Source: Paulinella micropora
Lineage: Eukaryota; Cercozoa; Imbricatea; Euglyphida
Assembly (NCBI GenBank): GCA_009731375.1
Contig: BJOX01000227.1
Span: forward strand, 246,423-310,422
Length of the DNA stretch: 64,000 nt
Direction: 5' to 3'
The position numbers and the translations under genes are program-made. The notes below the pieces were generated by a model. That model worked only from the letters and a program-made list of their open reading frames with translations, was not told the origin of the DNA and ran no database searches. The number at the start of each line of letters is the position of its first letter. The stretch's first letter is position 1. Positions 56,822 through 64,000 of this stretch are shown here, in pieces.

Positions 56822-58061
56822 ATGAATTTGTTTGGTCAAAGCACGAATACGACATCATCATCAACTACATCGTCATCTTCTTCTTCATTATCAACGGATG
56901 CTATAAGAGACGCACTNNNNNNNNNNCACTGCATTTGGATAATTGCGAACGGCCACTCTGTCGCCAGTATTACAAAATGTATTTACATATGGTATTAATA
57001 CGCGATTCTTTGACAAAACAGAAACCAACGGCGGGGTGGTATCAACTGCTAATTCAATGGCGGTTTTGACTACATCGGCCTCAGGTAATTCAACCGCGCA
57101 GATTACGACTATTGAGCGAGCCAAATATAGAAGTGGTATGGGTTTAGTTGCTAGATTCTCCGCATTGTTTCCGTCATCTACCACCGCGACTACTTTTAAT
57201 TGCGATATTGGCATAGGCACACCAGCAGACAATTTATGTTTTAGACAATCAAACTCGGGAATGTGTGTCGTAAGAACGGCGGGGAGTGTTGAAAATGTGG
57301 TTAGTCAATATGCGTGGAATGCTGATAAATGTGATAATACGGGAAACTTCCCCGCGATTGATTTTACCAAATTAAATGTGTTTGAAATAGTTGTTCAGTA
57401 TCTGGGCAGTGGTCAAATTACATTCAAAATAGAAAACCCGCGCACTGGACGAATGGAAGTAATTCATGCGATTAAATACGCGAGCACTGCTACCACTCCA
57501 TCATTGGATCAGGCGGCGTTTGCTATTTATGCGAAGGCGTATTCGTCAAGTCTGGCATCCGTTGTAATGAAAACGGCTAGCATGTTTTTGGCAGTTGAAG
57601 GGGTTATTGATCGGACTATTGCTATGACTAATTCGTATGACAATGTCAAGAGTATAGGATCAACTGAGAATGCCATATTTACTATTAGAAACCGCGCCAC
57701 ATTCAACAGCAAAACGAATTATAACATAATCTACTTTGAGAATTTGTGTATCAGCAATTCAGATACTAAAACGTGTATCGCAAGAATTATTCTTAATACC
57801 ACATTAGGGGGAACACCTTCTTATTCAAATTACGATACAAACACATTGTTAGCAGAGGTTGATACAGCGGGGACAACAAGAACAGGTGGAAGTGTGATAT
57901 TTACATATGTGTTGTCTGGTGGTTCATCTATATACATTGATTTGTCTCAATATAATATCAAGATAGGGTCAGGTAAGACATTTACTATATCCGCACAAAA
58001 TACAAGCGGTGGAACGGCGAGCATTTACGCTTCATTGAACTGGATTGAAGATCAGATTTAA
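56822..58061 (+). CDS. Probable virion surface/spike-type protein, interrupted near its N-terminus
   Basis: The ATG at 56822 begins MNLFGQSTNTTSSSTTSSSS up to a 10-N gap (56917-56926). A 372-codon open frame follows from 56943 to the TAA at 58061. Just before it, in that frame, the sequence reads TAFG, TAA stop (56940-56942), LRTATLSPVLQNVFTYGI. The AFG-x-LR pattern resembles the start of a family of viral structural proteins, so the stop and frame change may be a real inactivation or a gap-edge error. The body is rich in Thr, Ser, Gly and beta-type strands (RAKYRSGMGLVARFSALF, IGIGTPADNLCFRQS) and ends YASLNWIEDQI, as expected of a beta-rich capsid decoration. No membrane segment. The structural role is inferred. 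Confidence 0.55.
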
Positions 58062-58141
58062 ACAAAAAAAGAAGGGTTTATTTATGGCAAAATATTATAT
58101 CATAGAATATTGTATTTGCGCATCAACTTTCTTTTCTATCT

Positions 58142-58303
58142 CTATTGACATTTTTTTATGTATTCAAAACCCTTATCCTTGATTAACTTTTCTGTTATAC
58201 GCACGTGATTTTTCTTCAAATATATGTAGAATTTGTCAATATTAACACCACAGGGGATTTGTTCTTTATGTTGCTGTCGTCGCCGTGAATTAATATTTTT
58301 GAT
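58142..58303 (-). CDS. Partial small ORF, function unknown
   Basis: 53 codons open from the 10-N gap (58305-58314) to TAG. It reads IPCGVNIDKFYIYLKKNHV then RITEKLIKDKGFEYIKKCQ, Lys-rich and of normal AT-rich codon use for this region. The start is in or beyond the gap. It lies between the convergent virion protein and the GIY-YIG gene. Confidence 0.4.
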   Translation of the reverse strand: MKNINSRRRQQHKEQIPCGVNIDKFYIYLKKNHVRITEKLIKDKGFEYIKKCQ

Positions 58304-58365
58304 TNNNNNNNNNNTTCATATTCCAAATATGGCTAAACCAATTCGATTTCTTTTATGATAACTTA

Positions 58366-58797
58366 TCATATCTTTTTTTCTTTTGTTTCTCTATTTGCTT
58401 CACGATATCGTGCAATTCTATCTTTATTTGCTTCTCCCCATTCTTTCTTTTTTTGCGCTGCATGTTCTTTATTGTCTTCGTTATATTCTTTTTTAGTTCT
58501 ACCTGCTACACATTTATTTACACATTTTTCTGCTTTTCTTATTATTTCTCCTTCTCGTTTATCTAATTGCATTTTATTATCGCACGGGCATTCTTCAACT
58601 AATTCAACATACGCATCATCATATTGAACTATTTCAAAGGAATATACATAATTATATTTACCATTTATCCAACGTTTATAGTCTCTTTTATGTGAGAATA
58701 ATCGCTTATAAAATGGTTGAATAGTTGAACCGATATAGACTTGATCAGTTTGATGTGATCTAAGACTATATATTTTGCCTTGTTTATAGTAGGGCAT
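58366..58797 (-). CDS. GIY-YIG endonuclease domain protein
   Basis: 143 aa. The N-terminus has GKIYSLRS and QVYIGST, the paired strands that name the family, followed by a basic helix (KRLFSHKRDYKRW) that supplies the catalytic Arg position. KREGEIIRK near residue 80 resembles the metal-binding Glu helix. The Lys/Glu-rich tail (residues about 100-143) may bind DNA. GIY-YIG nucleases cut DNA in homing, repair or mobile element spread and are frequent in giant viruses and polinton-like viruses. It is complete, with an AT-rich upstream sequence lacking the AGACTT motif. Confidence 0.78.
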   Translation of the reverse strand: MPYYKQGKIYSLRSHQTDQVYIGSTIQPFYKRLFSHKRDYKRWINGKYNYVYSFEIVQYDDAYVELVEECPCDNKMQLDKREGEIIRKAEKCVNKCVAGRTKKEYNEDNKEHAAQKKKEWGEANKDRIARYREANRETKEKKI

Positions 58798-58882
58798 CGC
58801 TTTTTATCTTTACATATATTTTATCATACCTTTAATACATAATCAAAAAATAAATGTTTTTTTTGTTTGTTTTTTTTTTCGG

Positions 58883-59041
58883 TTAAGCATGATAGACTTT
58901 GAGAAGAATTGAATCCTCAAAGTTCAAAGGAACCTCCAAAACTTCACCTTGCGCATTTCTAATGACGATATCAATAGACCTTAAGCTCTTGGTGGTATTG
59001 AATGGGACGTAATCTGCGACATCGTGGCACAGGCACATCGG
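58883..59041 (-). CDS. Viral-type C-terminal segment fused in frame to the helicase ORF
   Basis: The last 52 codons of the open frame (VADYVPFNTTKSLRSIDIVI, then RNAQGEVLEVPLNFEDS, ending LLKVYHA) have the AT-richer composition of the virus-like region and no resemblance to helicases. The pattern I-D-I-x-I-R-N-x-x-G-E is like small conserved proteins of polinton-type elements, from memory. Most likely the 3' part of a viral gene whose start was replaced by helicase sequence at the junction near 59041. Confidence 0.45.
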   Translation of the reverse strand, partial: PMCLCHDVADYVPFNTTKSLRSIDIVIRNAQGEVLEVPLNFEDSILLKVYHA

Positions 59042-59539
59042 CACGAGCGCTTGATGGAACAGGCTGTGCGTCATCAGCGTTGTCTGCGAACGCATGTTCG
59101 TCAGCACGTGGCTTTCGTCTAGGATGGCGGCGCGCAACCCCGCTTGCAGCCTGCCCTGCTTGTACAGGCTCAGCGCCATCTGGTAAGACATCACGTAGAT
59201 CAGCGCCCCGGGCACGGGAAACCTCTGTTGGCCGCTGCCGATCAGGCACAGGTGTGAGGTCTGCCCCGTTACCGCCTGGCCCTGGTACGCCTCGGGCCGG
59301 TGCCGCATGCCCAGCCAACGCTCTGCTTCCTTAATCCAGTGGCTGCAGTTACTGGTGGGGCTCAGGATCAGCGCGGGCAAACTCTCCTGCCGTGTGCGGC
59401 TCAGCGCCGTCAGCGCGATCGCCGTCTTGCCCGTGCCCGGGGCCAGCGCTAGCAACACTCGGCGGTGCTTGACGCAGTACTCGACCGCCTCCTCCTGGAC
59501 ACGGCTCAACCTGCGCCGGGGCATCCCTCGGTACGGGCT
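59042..59539 (-). CDS. SNF2-type helicase/translocase, 5' part only
   Basis: From the ATG at 59524 (MPRRRLSRVQEEAVEYCVKH) the frame shows a Q-like region, Walker A (LALAPGTGKTAIAL), an ALILSPTSNCSHWIKEAERW stretch typical of motif Ia, and DESH (motif II) followed by VLTNMRSQT. These are SF2/SNF2 ATPase motifs for DNA translocation. Motif III and the whole second RecA-like domain are missing because the sequence changes near 59041. On the minus strand CCCTTTTGTTTTTTGAATAG at 59560-59541 looks like a 3' splice site, so the exon may start at 59540 with earlier exons upstream. GC-rich codon use links it to the genes on its right. Confidence 0.7.
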
Positions 59540-60207
59540 ATTCAAAAAACAAAAGGGGGAAACGGAGGAAATGGGGGGCAAAACGGGGGAAATCGGAAAG
59601 ATTTGGCAAATGGGGGGAGAACGGGCAGATGGGGGAAAACGCGCGGCAAGAAGTAAAACCACCTTCCTTTCTGCTAGCTCCTTGCCTCTTCTCGCCTATT
59701 TTCCTTGCTGTTCTCTGGCCCCCCCCCCCCATCCTCCTACTTACTCCTCGTTTTTTGTTTTCGAGAAGTACGAGGCGGGGGGGTGGGGAGGCCGCACTAC
59801 CGGCCAGAAAACAGAAAGGGGAGGGAAAGGTGGTTCGGGAGGGAGAAGGATGGGGGGAAAGGTGGGGGTGGTTCGGGAGCGAGAAGGTGGGCCGGGAGGG
59901 TGCGGGGGGGGGGGGTGGGGAAGGCGGGCCAAGGAAACTACTTTCCCTTGCCACAGCGCCGCGCCCTACCCTCTCCCTACACCGGCAATGGGAGCGTAAG
60001 GGAATGGAGGGGGAGAGAAACGCGGGGGGTCGATTAGACAAAAGCCTTTTGGCTCCTTTTTTTTCTTCTCCGTTTTTTCTTTGCTCTCCGGTTATTTGTG
60101 TCCTTCGCTTCCGCCGTCCTCTTCTCTCTTCCCTCCCCGCCCGTTCTCGTTCTTCGCTTTTGTCTGCTCTGGTGCCCCCCCCCCATCGGAGTCCCTCGCC
60201 ACCCTAT
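59540..60207. other. GC-rich intergenic/5' region
   Basis: Between divergent genes. C- and G-runs, GGGGGAAA-type purine tracts and pyrimidine runs. It may hold the promoters and introns of both genes. Open frames here have biased composition and are not supported. Confidence 0.55.
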
Positions 60208-61575
60208 ATGTCTCTAAAAATGAGCGGCGATGGCAAAGTTGTCACGGTAGCCCAGAACCGGGCGACGCTCATTGAGAAGTTTGGGCTGCGACACGCCTTC
60301 CGGTGCCCACAGTGCCAAACCCTAGTGCAAAAACCCAACCTAGACCCGAGGAAACTGCAGTGCAGGGTCCTGCGCTGGCGGCCCTTTGCTTACTATGTCA
60401 TCAACCACAAGCGGTCTGGCCAACGGCCTTGGCCGGACCATTTAGCAGCTCTGACAAAAAAGCAGCGCGACGGCAATTTCTTGGAACGGGAACTGAAGCA
60501 AGCCTTTCCCGAGGGCCTCGACTTCCTGGCCATCCGGCGGGGCGACTTGGATCGACTTTACAAGCCAGAAGAACTAATGCTAAAAAAAGATGGTGGTGAG
60601 GTTCTGCTGTTGAAAGATCACAAGCTAGTGCTGAAGAGGCTGCCCAAGCGCCACAAGCCCGCCAACCTGAAGAACCCTTTGCTAGGCGACCTAGTGGATT
60701 TCATCCAGTTGCAGTCGTACTTGTTCAGGCATGGCGAAATGGCGCCCAAGATCTACGGCTGCCTGCAAATCTGCCATGACTGGGAAGTGATAGATACAAA
60801 GGAACGCTTGGCCACCGACAGGGCCGGACAAAACGTCTATGTCATCATGGATTATATTGTGGGTACTAGCGCCGGTGGCCACGTTGACTTGGAGCACCTT
60901 CTGAACAACAAGGTACCACAAGTGCCTGATTTAAACCAAAAGATCATGGCCTTCCTCGACAAACTGCTAGTGCTTCTGTCCAACGCAGGGTTAGAATTTG
61001 CAGACTTCAAGCCCGCAAACGTGGCGTACCGTCTTTTTGACCAGCACCTCATGCTGCTGGACGCGGAGCCGTTCTATTGCCTCCGCATCCAGCCCGAAGC
61101 CAGATTTCCAGAAGAAGCCAGACACACTTTTCTGAGGTTTTCGAACCTGGTCAGCATGCTGGCCAACAGCCTGCGGTGGCTGCCCAAAGCTGTTACTGTG
61201 CATCTGCTCGATTGCATTTACGACATACTCAAAAAACACCAGGATGCCCTCAAGCGTTGTGCCCAATGGTGGTTCGACGTTGTTATGTCGTGCGGAGACA
61301 AAAATATTGAGTTTGTGTACGGGGCCTGCACCACCGCCGCGTACTATCTGCAACCGCTTAACCCAGCCAAACTGGACAACCAAAAAAGCACATGGCTGCC
61401 TGAATTTACGGGGTCGTCTCTCGTCGACGGGGATGCTCGTTCAGGAGGCTACAGGGTTAAGAACCTAGACGACGTGATGCAACAGGCGCGTGACGACACG
61501 CTTACGGTAGAGGACGTGGAACAATTTGTGGTGGCCATAGTGCGCATAGCTGCGTTCAGGGCCAACGAGCCCTGA
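60208..61575 (+). CDS. Atypical protein kinase-like protein
   Basis: 455 aa from the ATG at 60208 (MSLKMSGDG; a second ATG at 60220 is possible). An N-terminal CPQC pair (about residues 32-35) may be part of a small zinc site. The kinase core begins with VLLLKDHKLVLKRL, where a Lys sits in the ATP-binding strand, and the catalytic loop reads LEFADFKPANVAY, matching D-x-K-x-x-N of kinases with Phe-Ala in place of His-Arg. LMLLDAEPF follows at the DFG position as DAE. A mid-segment VYVIMDYIVG fits the hinge. No transmembrane part. The changes suggest a diverged or viral-type kinase; activity is uncertain. No intron is needed. It converges on the membrane protein gene 129 bp away. Confidence 0.65.
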   Translation: MSLKMSGDGKVVTVAQNRATLIEKFGLRHAFRCPQCQTLVQKPNLDPRKLQCRVLRWRPFAYYVINHKRSGQRPWPDHLAALTKKQRDGNFLERELKQAFPEGLDFLAIRRGDLDRLYKPEELMLKKDGGEVLLLKDHKLVLKRLPKRHKPANLKNPLLGDLVDFIQLQSYLFRHGEMAPKIYGCLQICHDWEVIDTKERLATDRAGQNVYVIMDYIVGTSAGGHVDLEHLLNNKVPQVPDLNQKIMAFLDKLLVLLSNAGLEFADFKPANVAYRLFDQHLMLLDAEPFYCLRIQPEARFPEEARHTFLRFSNLVSMLANSLRWLPKAVTVHLLDCIYDILKKHQDALKRCAQWWFDVVMSCGDKNIEFVYGACTTAAYYLQPLNPAKLDNQKSTWLPEFTGSSLVDGDARSGGYRVKNLDDVMQQARDDTLTVEDVEQFVVAIVRIAAFRANEP

Positions 61576-61704
61576 CTCTCTCGCCCCGAAAGAAAAGACT
61601 TTTATTTTTTTTCGAAGAGAACCCAAAAAAAAGGCAGGCTAAGCAAATTAAAAAAAAGAAAAAGCTGAAATTTCAGGGCCTTTTACAAGAGAGAGAGAGA
61701 CTAG
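61576..61704. terminator. Shared 3' region of convergent genes
   Basis: 129 bp between the kinase-like stop and the membrane protein stop, with T-runs and A-runs suitable for transcript ends on both strands. No clear poly(A) signal. Confidence 0.35.
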
Positions 61705-62319
61705 CTAGAGTGTGTACACGACGTCGTGCTGGGCCCACAGCGTTATTGCCACAATGGCTAGTATGGTGGAAACGGAGCCCAGGCACAGAGCGGGCAGGTG
61801 CCAAGCACAGACCGCAGCCTTGGCACGACAAAACAACAGCACCAACGCTAGGTTGGTGGCTAGCAGGACCAGAGCACCGAGGCCCAAGCCGCCCACGGTG
61901 GCGTAGCCCGTGGTGCACACCACCACGGGCGTGTAGTCAAGACTGCAGGCCGGGGGCCCCCGGCACTGGACCTCGAAGCCCAGCACGGCGCGCTCCCAGC
62001 CCTGTTGGCGCAGCCACACGCGGCTCCTGACAAAGGTGAAGCCGTCGTACGACACCACCCGGGCCGCGCGCGTCTTTGGTCCGAAGTAGCGCCACCGTAG
62101 ATTCTCCCGGTTGTACTCCGGTGTGAGAGCGCCCACGAGCCGGACGAACGGGCAGTCCGGGAAAGTAACAAAGGGCTGGACCGAGAACGCCGTGGCGCGC
62201 TGGTGCGGCGGCAACGCGAGGTTGTGCGTCAGGTTGTGCTGGCTCTGCCAGTAGTCCTTGATGGCTGCCACGTGCGACCCGTCGGAAGAGGCCGCCGTTG
62301 CACGGAAAAGCACTAGCAT
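61705..62319 (-). CDS. Two-pass membrane glycoprotein, function unknown
   Basis: 204 aa from the ATG at 62319 (MLVLFRATAASSDG); a TTG two codons earlier is less likely. The short hydrophobic start may be a signal peptide. An extracellular-type region with NLT (possible N-glycosylation) and cysteines follows. Two membrane helices lie near the end: VGGLGLGALVLLATNLALVL and SVSTILAIVAITLWAQ, with FCRAKAAVC between. The tail is only a few residues (HDVVYTL). The layout suits an envelope or surface protein, but no family is recognised. It lies 126 bp downstream of the protease gene on the same strand. Confidence 0.6.
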   Translation of the reverse strand: MLVLFRATAASSDGSHVAAIKDYWQSQHNLTHNLALPPHQRATAFSVQPFVTFPDCPFVRLVGALTPEYNRENLRWRYFGPKTRAARVVSYDGFTFVRSRVWLRQQGWERAVLGFEVQCRGPPACSLDYTPVVVCTTGYATVGGLGLGALVLLATNLALVLLFCRAKAAVCAWHLPALCLGSVSTILAIVAITLWAQHDVVYTL

Positions 62320-62445
62320 CGCCAAAAGATTTTCTTTTTAATGTATTTTCGCTCTCTCACTCTTGGTGAGGAGCCGGGGGCGGATGGTCGTCTTGTTTTT
62401 GGTTACGGGGCGGCCCCCGTTTCCATTTCCCGCCCTTTTTCACAT

Positions 62446-63951
62446 TTATTTGGTTGGGACGGAGGGGGCTTTTTTTGGCACCTTCTCCAAGATGACCATC
62501 CGCACCCGTGAAACCGGCCCTGTCGCCAATCTCAGTACCTCCTCAAAGTTCTCGACTTTTGTCACTACGGTATCATTAGCGTTCCACCAATCGTCATCTC
62601 TCCTGCGCAGCGCAGTGTAATGGCCGCCTAGGAGGTCGCCGTGATGCACCAGCATAGCCAGAAGCCGAAACGTGATTTCTTCTGTCTGTTCTGGATTATC
62701 TTTTTTGCCAAGAGTGTACGTGACCGTGAATTCCTCCGCCGTGAACGTGGGGTTGATGCGTCTCTTGTCTGGGTTAAACCAGACCATCGCGTATTTCGCG
62801 GTGCGTTGGTCTCTTGGGCAGAGCATACCTGGCCCGAGATCTACTAAGCCCGGGCAACTCGATTTGTTGTCGTAGTCGTTGTGCCGCACAGGTTCCTGGT
62901 TGTCTTCTCTTGCCATACTTTGCGTAGACACAAGTTGCGTGAAAAGTTCTTTTAGGTCTTGCCCTCTTTTTTGGCACGTGACGCTGAGGGGGCCGCAGTG
63001 CGCGTCGTCGCCAGTCAGGGCCGGCCAGCTGTCAACTGTTCTGGGAAGTAGTTTTTCACAAGCTTTACATTCATAAAAGATCAAACCACGAAACCAGCTT
63101 TGCTTCGAATTCTGCATTGAAACATGATTTCTGGCATTGCCTCTTAATTGCTCTTGCATCTTCTGCCAGATGAAGAGCAAGGCTTGCTCCGGGTCATCGG
63201 GGTCACGTTGGTGCCGGGATGCCTCTTCTAGGCGCTTGAAATCAACGTCGTTCTCTGCAGGAACCCGTGTGTTGCCCTGGACATAATCGCTCAAATTCGA
63301 AATGGCACAGGCCACGCAATCCGGAATCTTGCACTTTCTTGTCGTCTCGCCAGGAACCACACGCGTAGCAAAAACGCAGCTCAGGCACTGCATGAGCGCG
63401 CGGATGTAGCACGAATTGGCGCTCCCGCGCAGGCCGCGCTGCCTCGGCGGCGGCGCTGGGCTCTTGGTCCTGCACAGACAGCAGCGCGCAAAAAAAAAGA
63501 GAAATGGTTAGCAAAGGGGGGCGCGCAAATTTGGAAGAAAAAAAAGCCCCGCGGACCTAGAGCTTCTCGGGCCGGTCGCGCCGACGGGGCCGATTGCGCG
63601 CGCGATTAACTTTTGTACCAGCGTTTGCATAAGCAGGGACCACGGAACGTCGTCGCTGCTCTTGGGCTTTCTGACGACGTCGGCTCTGAGCAGTGCCCGG
63701 ATCTGTGGGCTTTGAGCAGTGCCCGAGTCCGGAAGCCTCCTTTGCCTGAGGGCTTTAGTCTTGTCAAGGGCGTCCTGCAGGGAATGCCTAGCCCTGGCAT
63801 TATTCTTCAGCACGTCCTTCACGAGGCCGAACACGGTGCCTTTCGTGGCCAGAGCGCCCTGGAAAACACGTACCTCCAGATCGAGTTCGTTTAGGCTGCT
63901 GACTTTGTCGGGGTCCTGTGCCATCCCCGTGTATTCTCCGACGTACGACAT
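62446..63951 (-). CDS. Ubiquitin-specific protease (USP/UCH type), two exons
   Basis: Exon 1 63951-63611, intron 63610-63470 (141 nt, GTTAAT...TGCAG, with CTAAC and a T-run before the acceptor), exon 2 63469-62446. They join to 454 aa with intact phase. The Cys box spans the start of exon 2: GLRGSANSCYIRALMQCLSC, with the nucleophile Cys in NSC. The His box is near the C-terminus: MLVHHGDLLGGHYTALRR followed by WWNAND. CxxC pairs (YECKAC, CPRD region) may form a zinc finger in the middle. Such enzymes remove ubiquitin from proteins in the cytosol or nucleus. Domain size is normal for a compact USP. An ATG in exon 2 at 63393 would lose the catalytic Cys, so splicing is required. Confidence 0.75.
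63470..63610 (-). other. Spliceosomal intron of the USP gene
   Basis: 141 nt. Donor AAAA|GTTAAT, branch-like TGCTAAC about 40 nt before TGTGCAG, and a T-rich tract between. Without it a TAA interrupts the frame. Donor choice is inferred from phase. Confidence 0.6.
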
Positions 63952-64000
63952 GTTGCTGCTGGTGTTGACGGGGCACGGACAATCGAAGTAGGTAAAGGCC

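Noticed and set aside
59629-60207. N-terminal extension of the kinase-like frame
   Set aside because: Pyrimidine-rich intergenic sequence with Pro/Ser/Arg bias; the natural start is at 60208.
63242-63514. 90-aa open frame overlapping the USP Cys box in another frame
   Set aside because: Shadow frame; the USP reading has catalytic boxes and correct splicing.

Overview
This is eukaryotic nuclear DNA from a genome overrun by simple repeats, probably an alga or other protist. The organism cannot be named from the sequence. A prasinophyte-type green alga would fit but is not shown. Spliceosomal introns, a tRNA-derived SINE, non-LTR retrotransposon ends and an apparent integrated small DNA virus support the eukaryotic call. 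Fourteen N gaps mean some joins may be wrong.

Region 1 (1-47.15 kb, + strand). Almost all of this is tetra-, tri- and dinucleotide microsatellite. Small islands between the arrays have 3' and 5' splice signals. Thirty of them join with matching reading phase at every junction into about 664 codons ending in TAG. In order they read as the C-terminal part of an RRP12-like ribosome-biogenesis protein: helical repeats, then an acidic and basic tail. About 2.0 kb of coding sequence is spread over 46.65 kb. Many islands have truncated extra copies in the neighbouring array, usually the exon edge with its splice site. The introns also hold retrotransposon 3' ends that run into (ATCT)n, SINEs that sit in (ATT)n, and a ~150-bp structured element that ends just before exons.

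Region 2 (about 49.3-52.2 kb, - strand). A second spliced host gene, not recognised, faces the first. It has a tandem array of a 39-nt phase-symmetric exon and minisatellites built from splice-like motifs.

Region 3 (about 52.85-59.04 kb). AT-rich DNA with virus-like genes: an 18-residue-period Cys/His repeat protein, the N-terminal part of a likely tyrosine recombinase or telomere resolvase, a small F-box-like/Cys protein, a probable virion surface protein and a GIY-YIG nuclease. Three starts share an AAAAATAGACTT-like upstream motif. The left edge is a perfect 76-bp inverted repeat beside a 917-bp gap. The set resembles a polinton-like virus, but no capsid, ATPase or polymerase gene is visible.

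Region 4 (about 59.04-64 kb). GC-rich and compact, without microsatellites: the 5' part of an SNF2-type helicase whose frame runs into the AT-rich element, an atypical protein kinase-like protein, a two-pass membrane protein and a spliced ubiquitin-specific protease. It could be a gene-dense host segment or part of a large endogenous DNA virus; the sequence does not decide.
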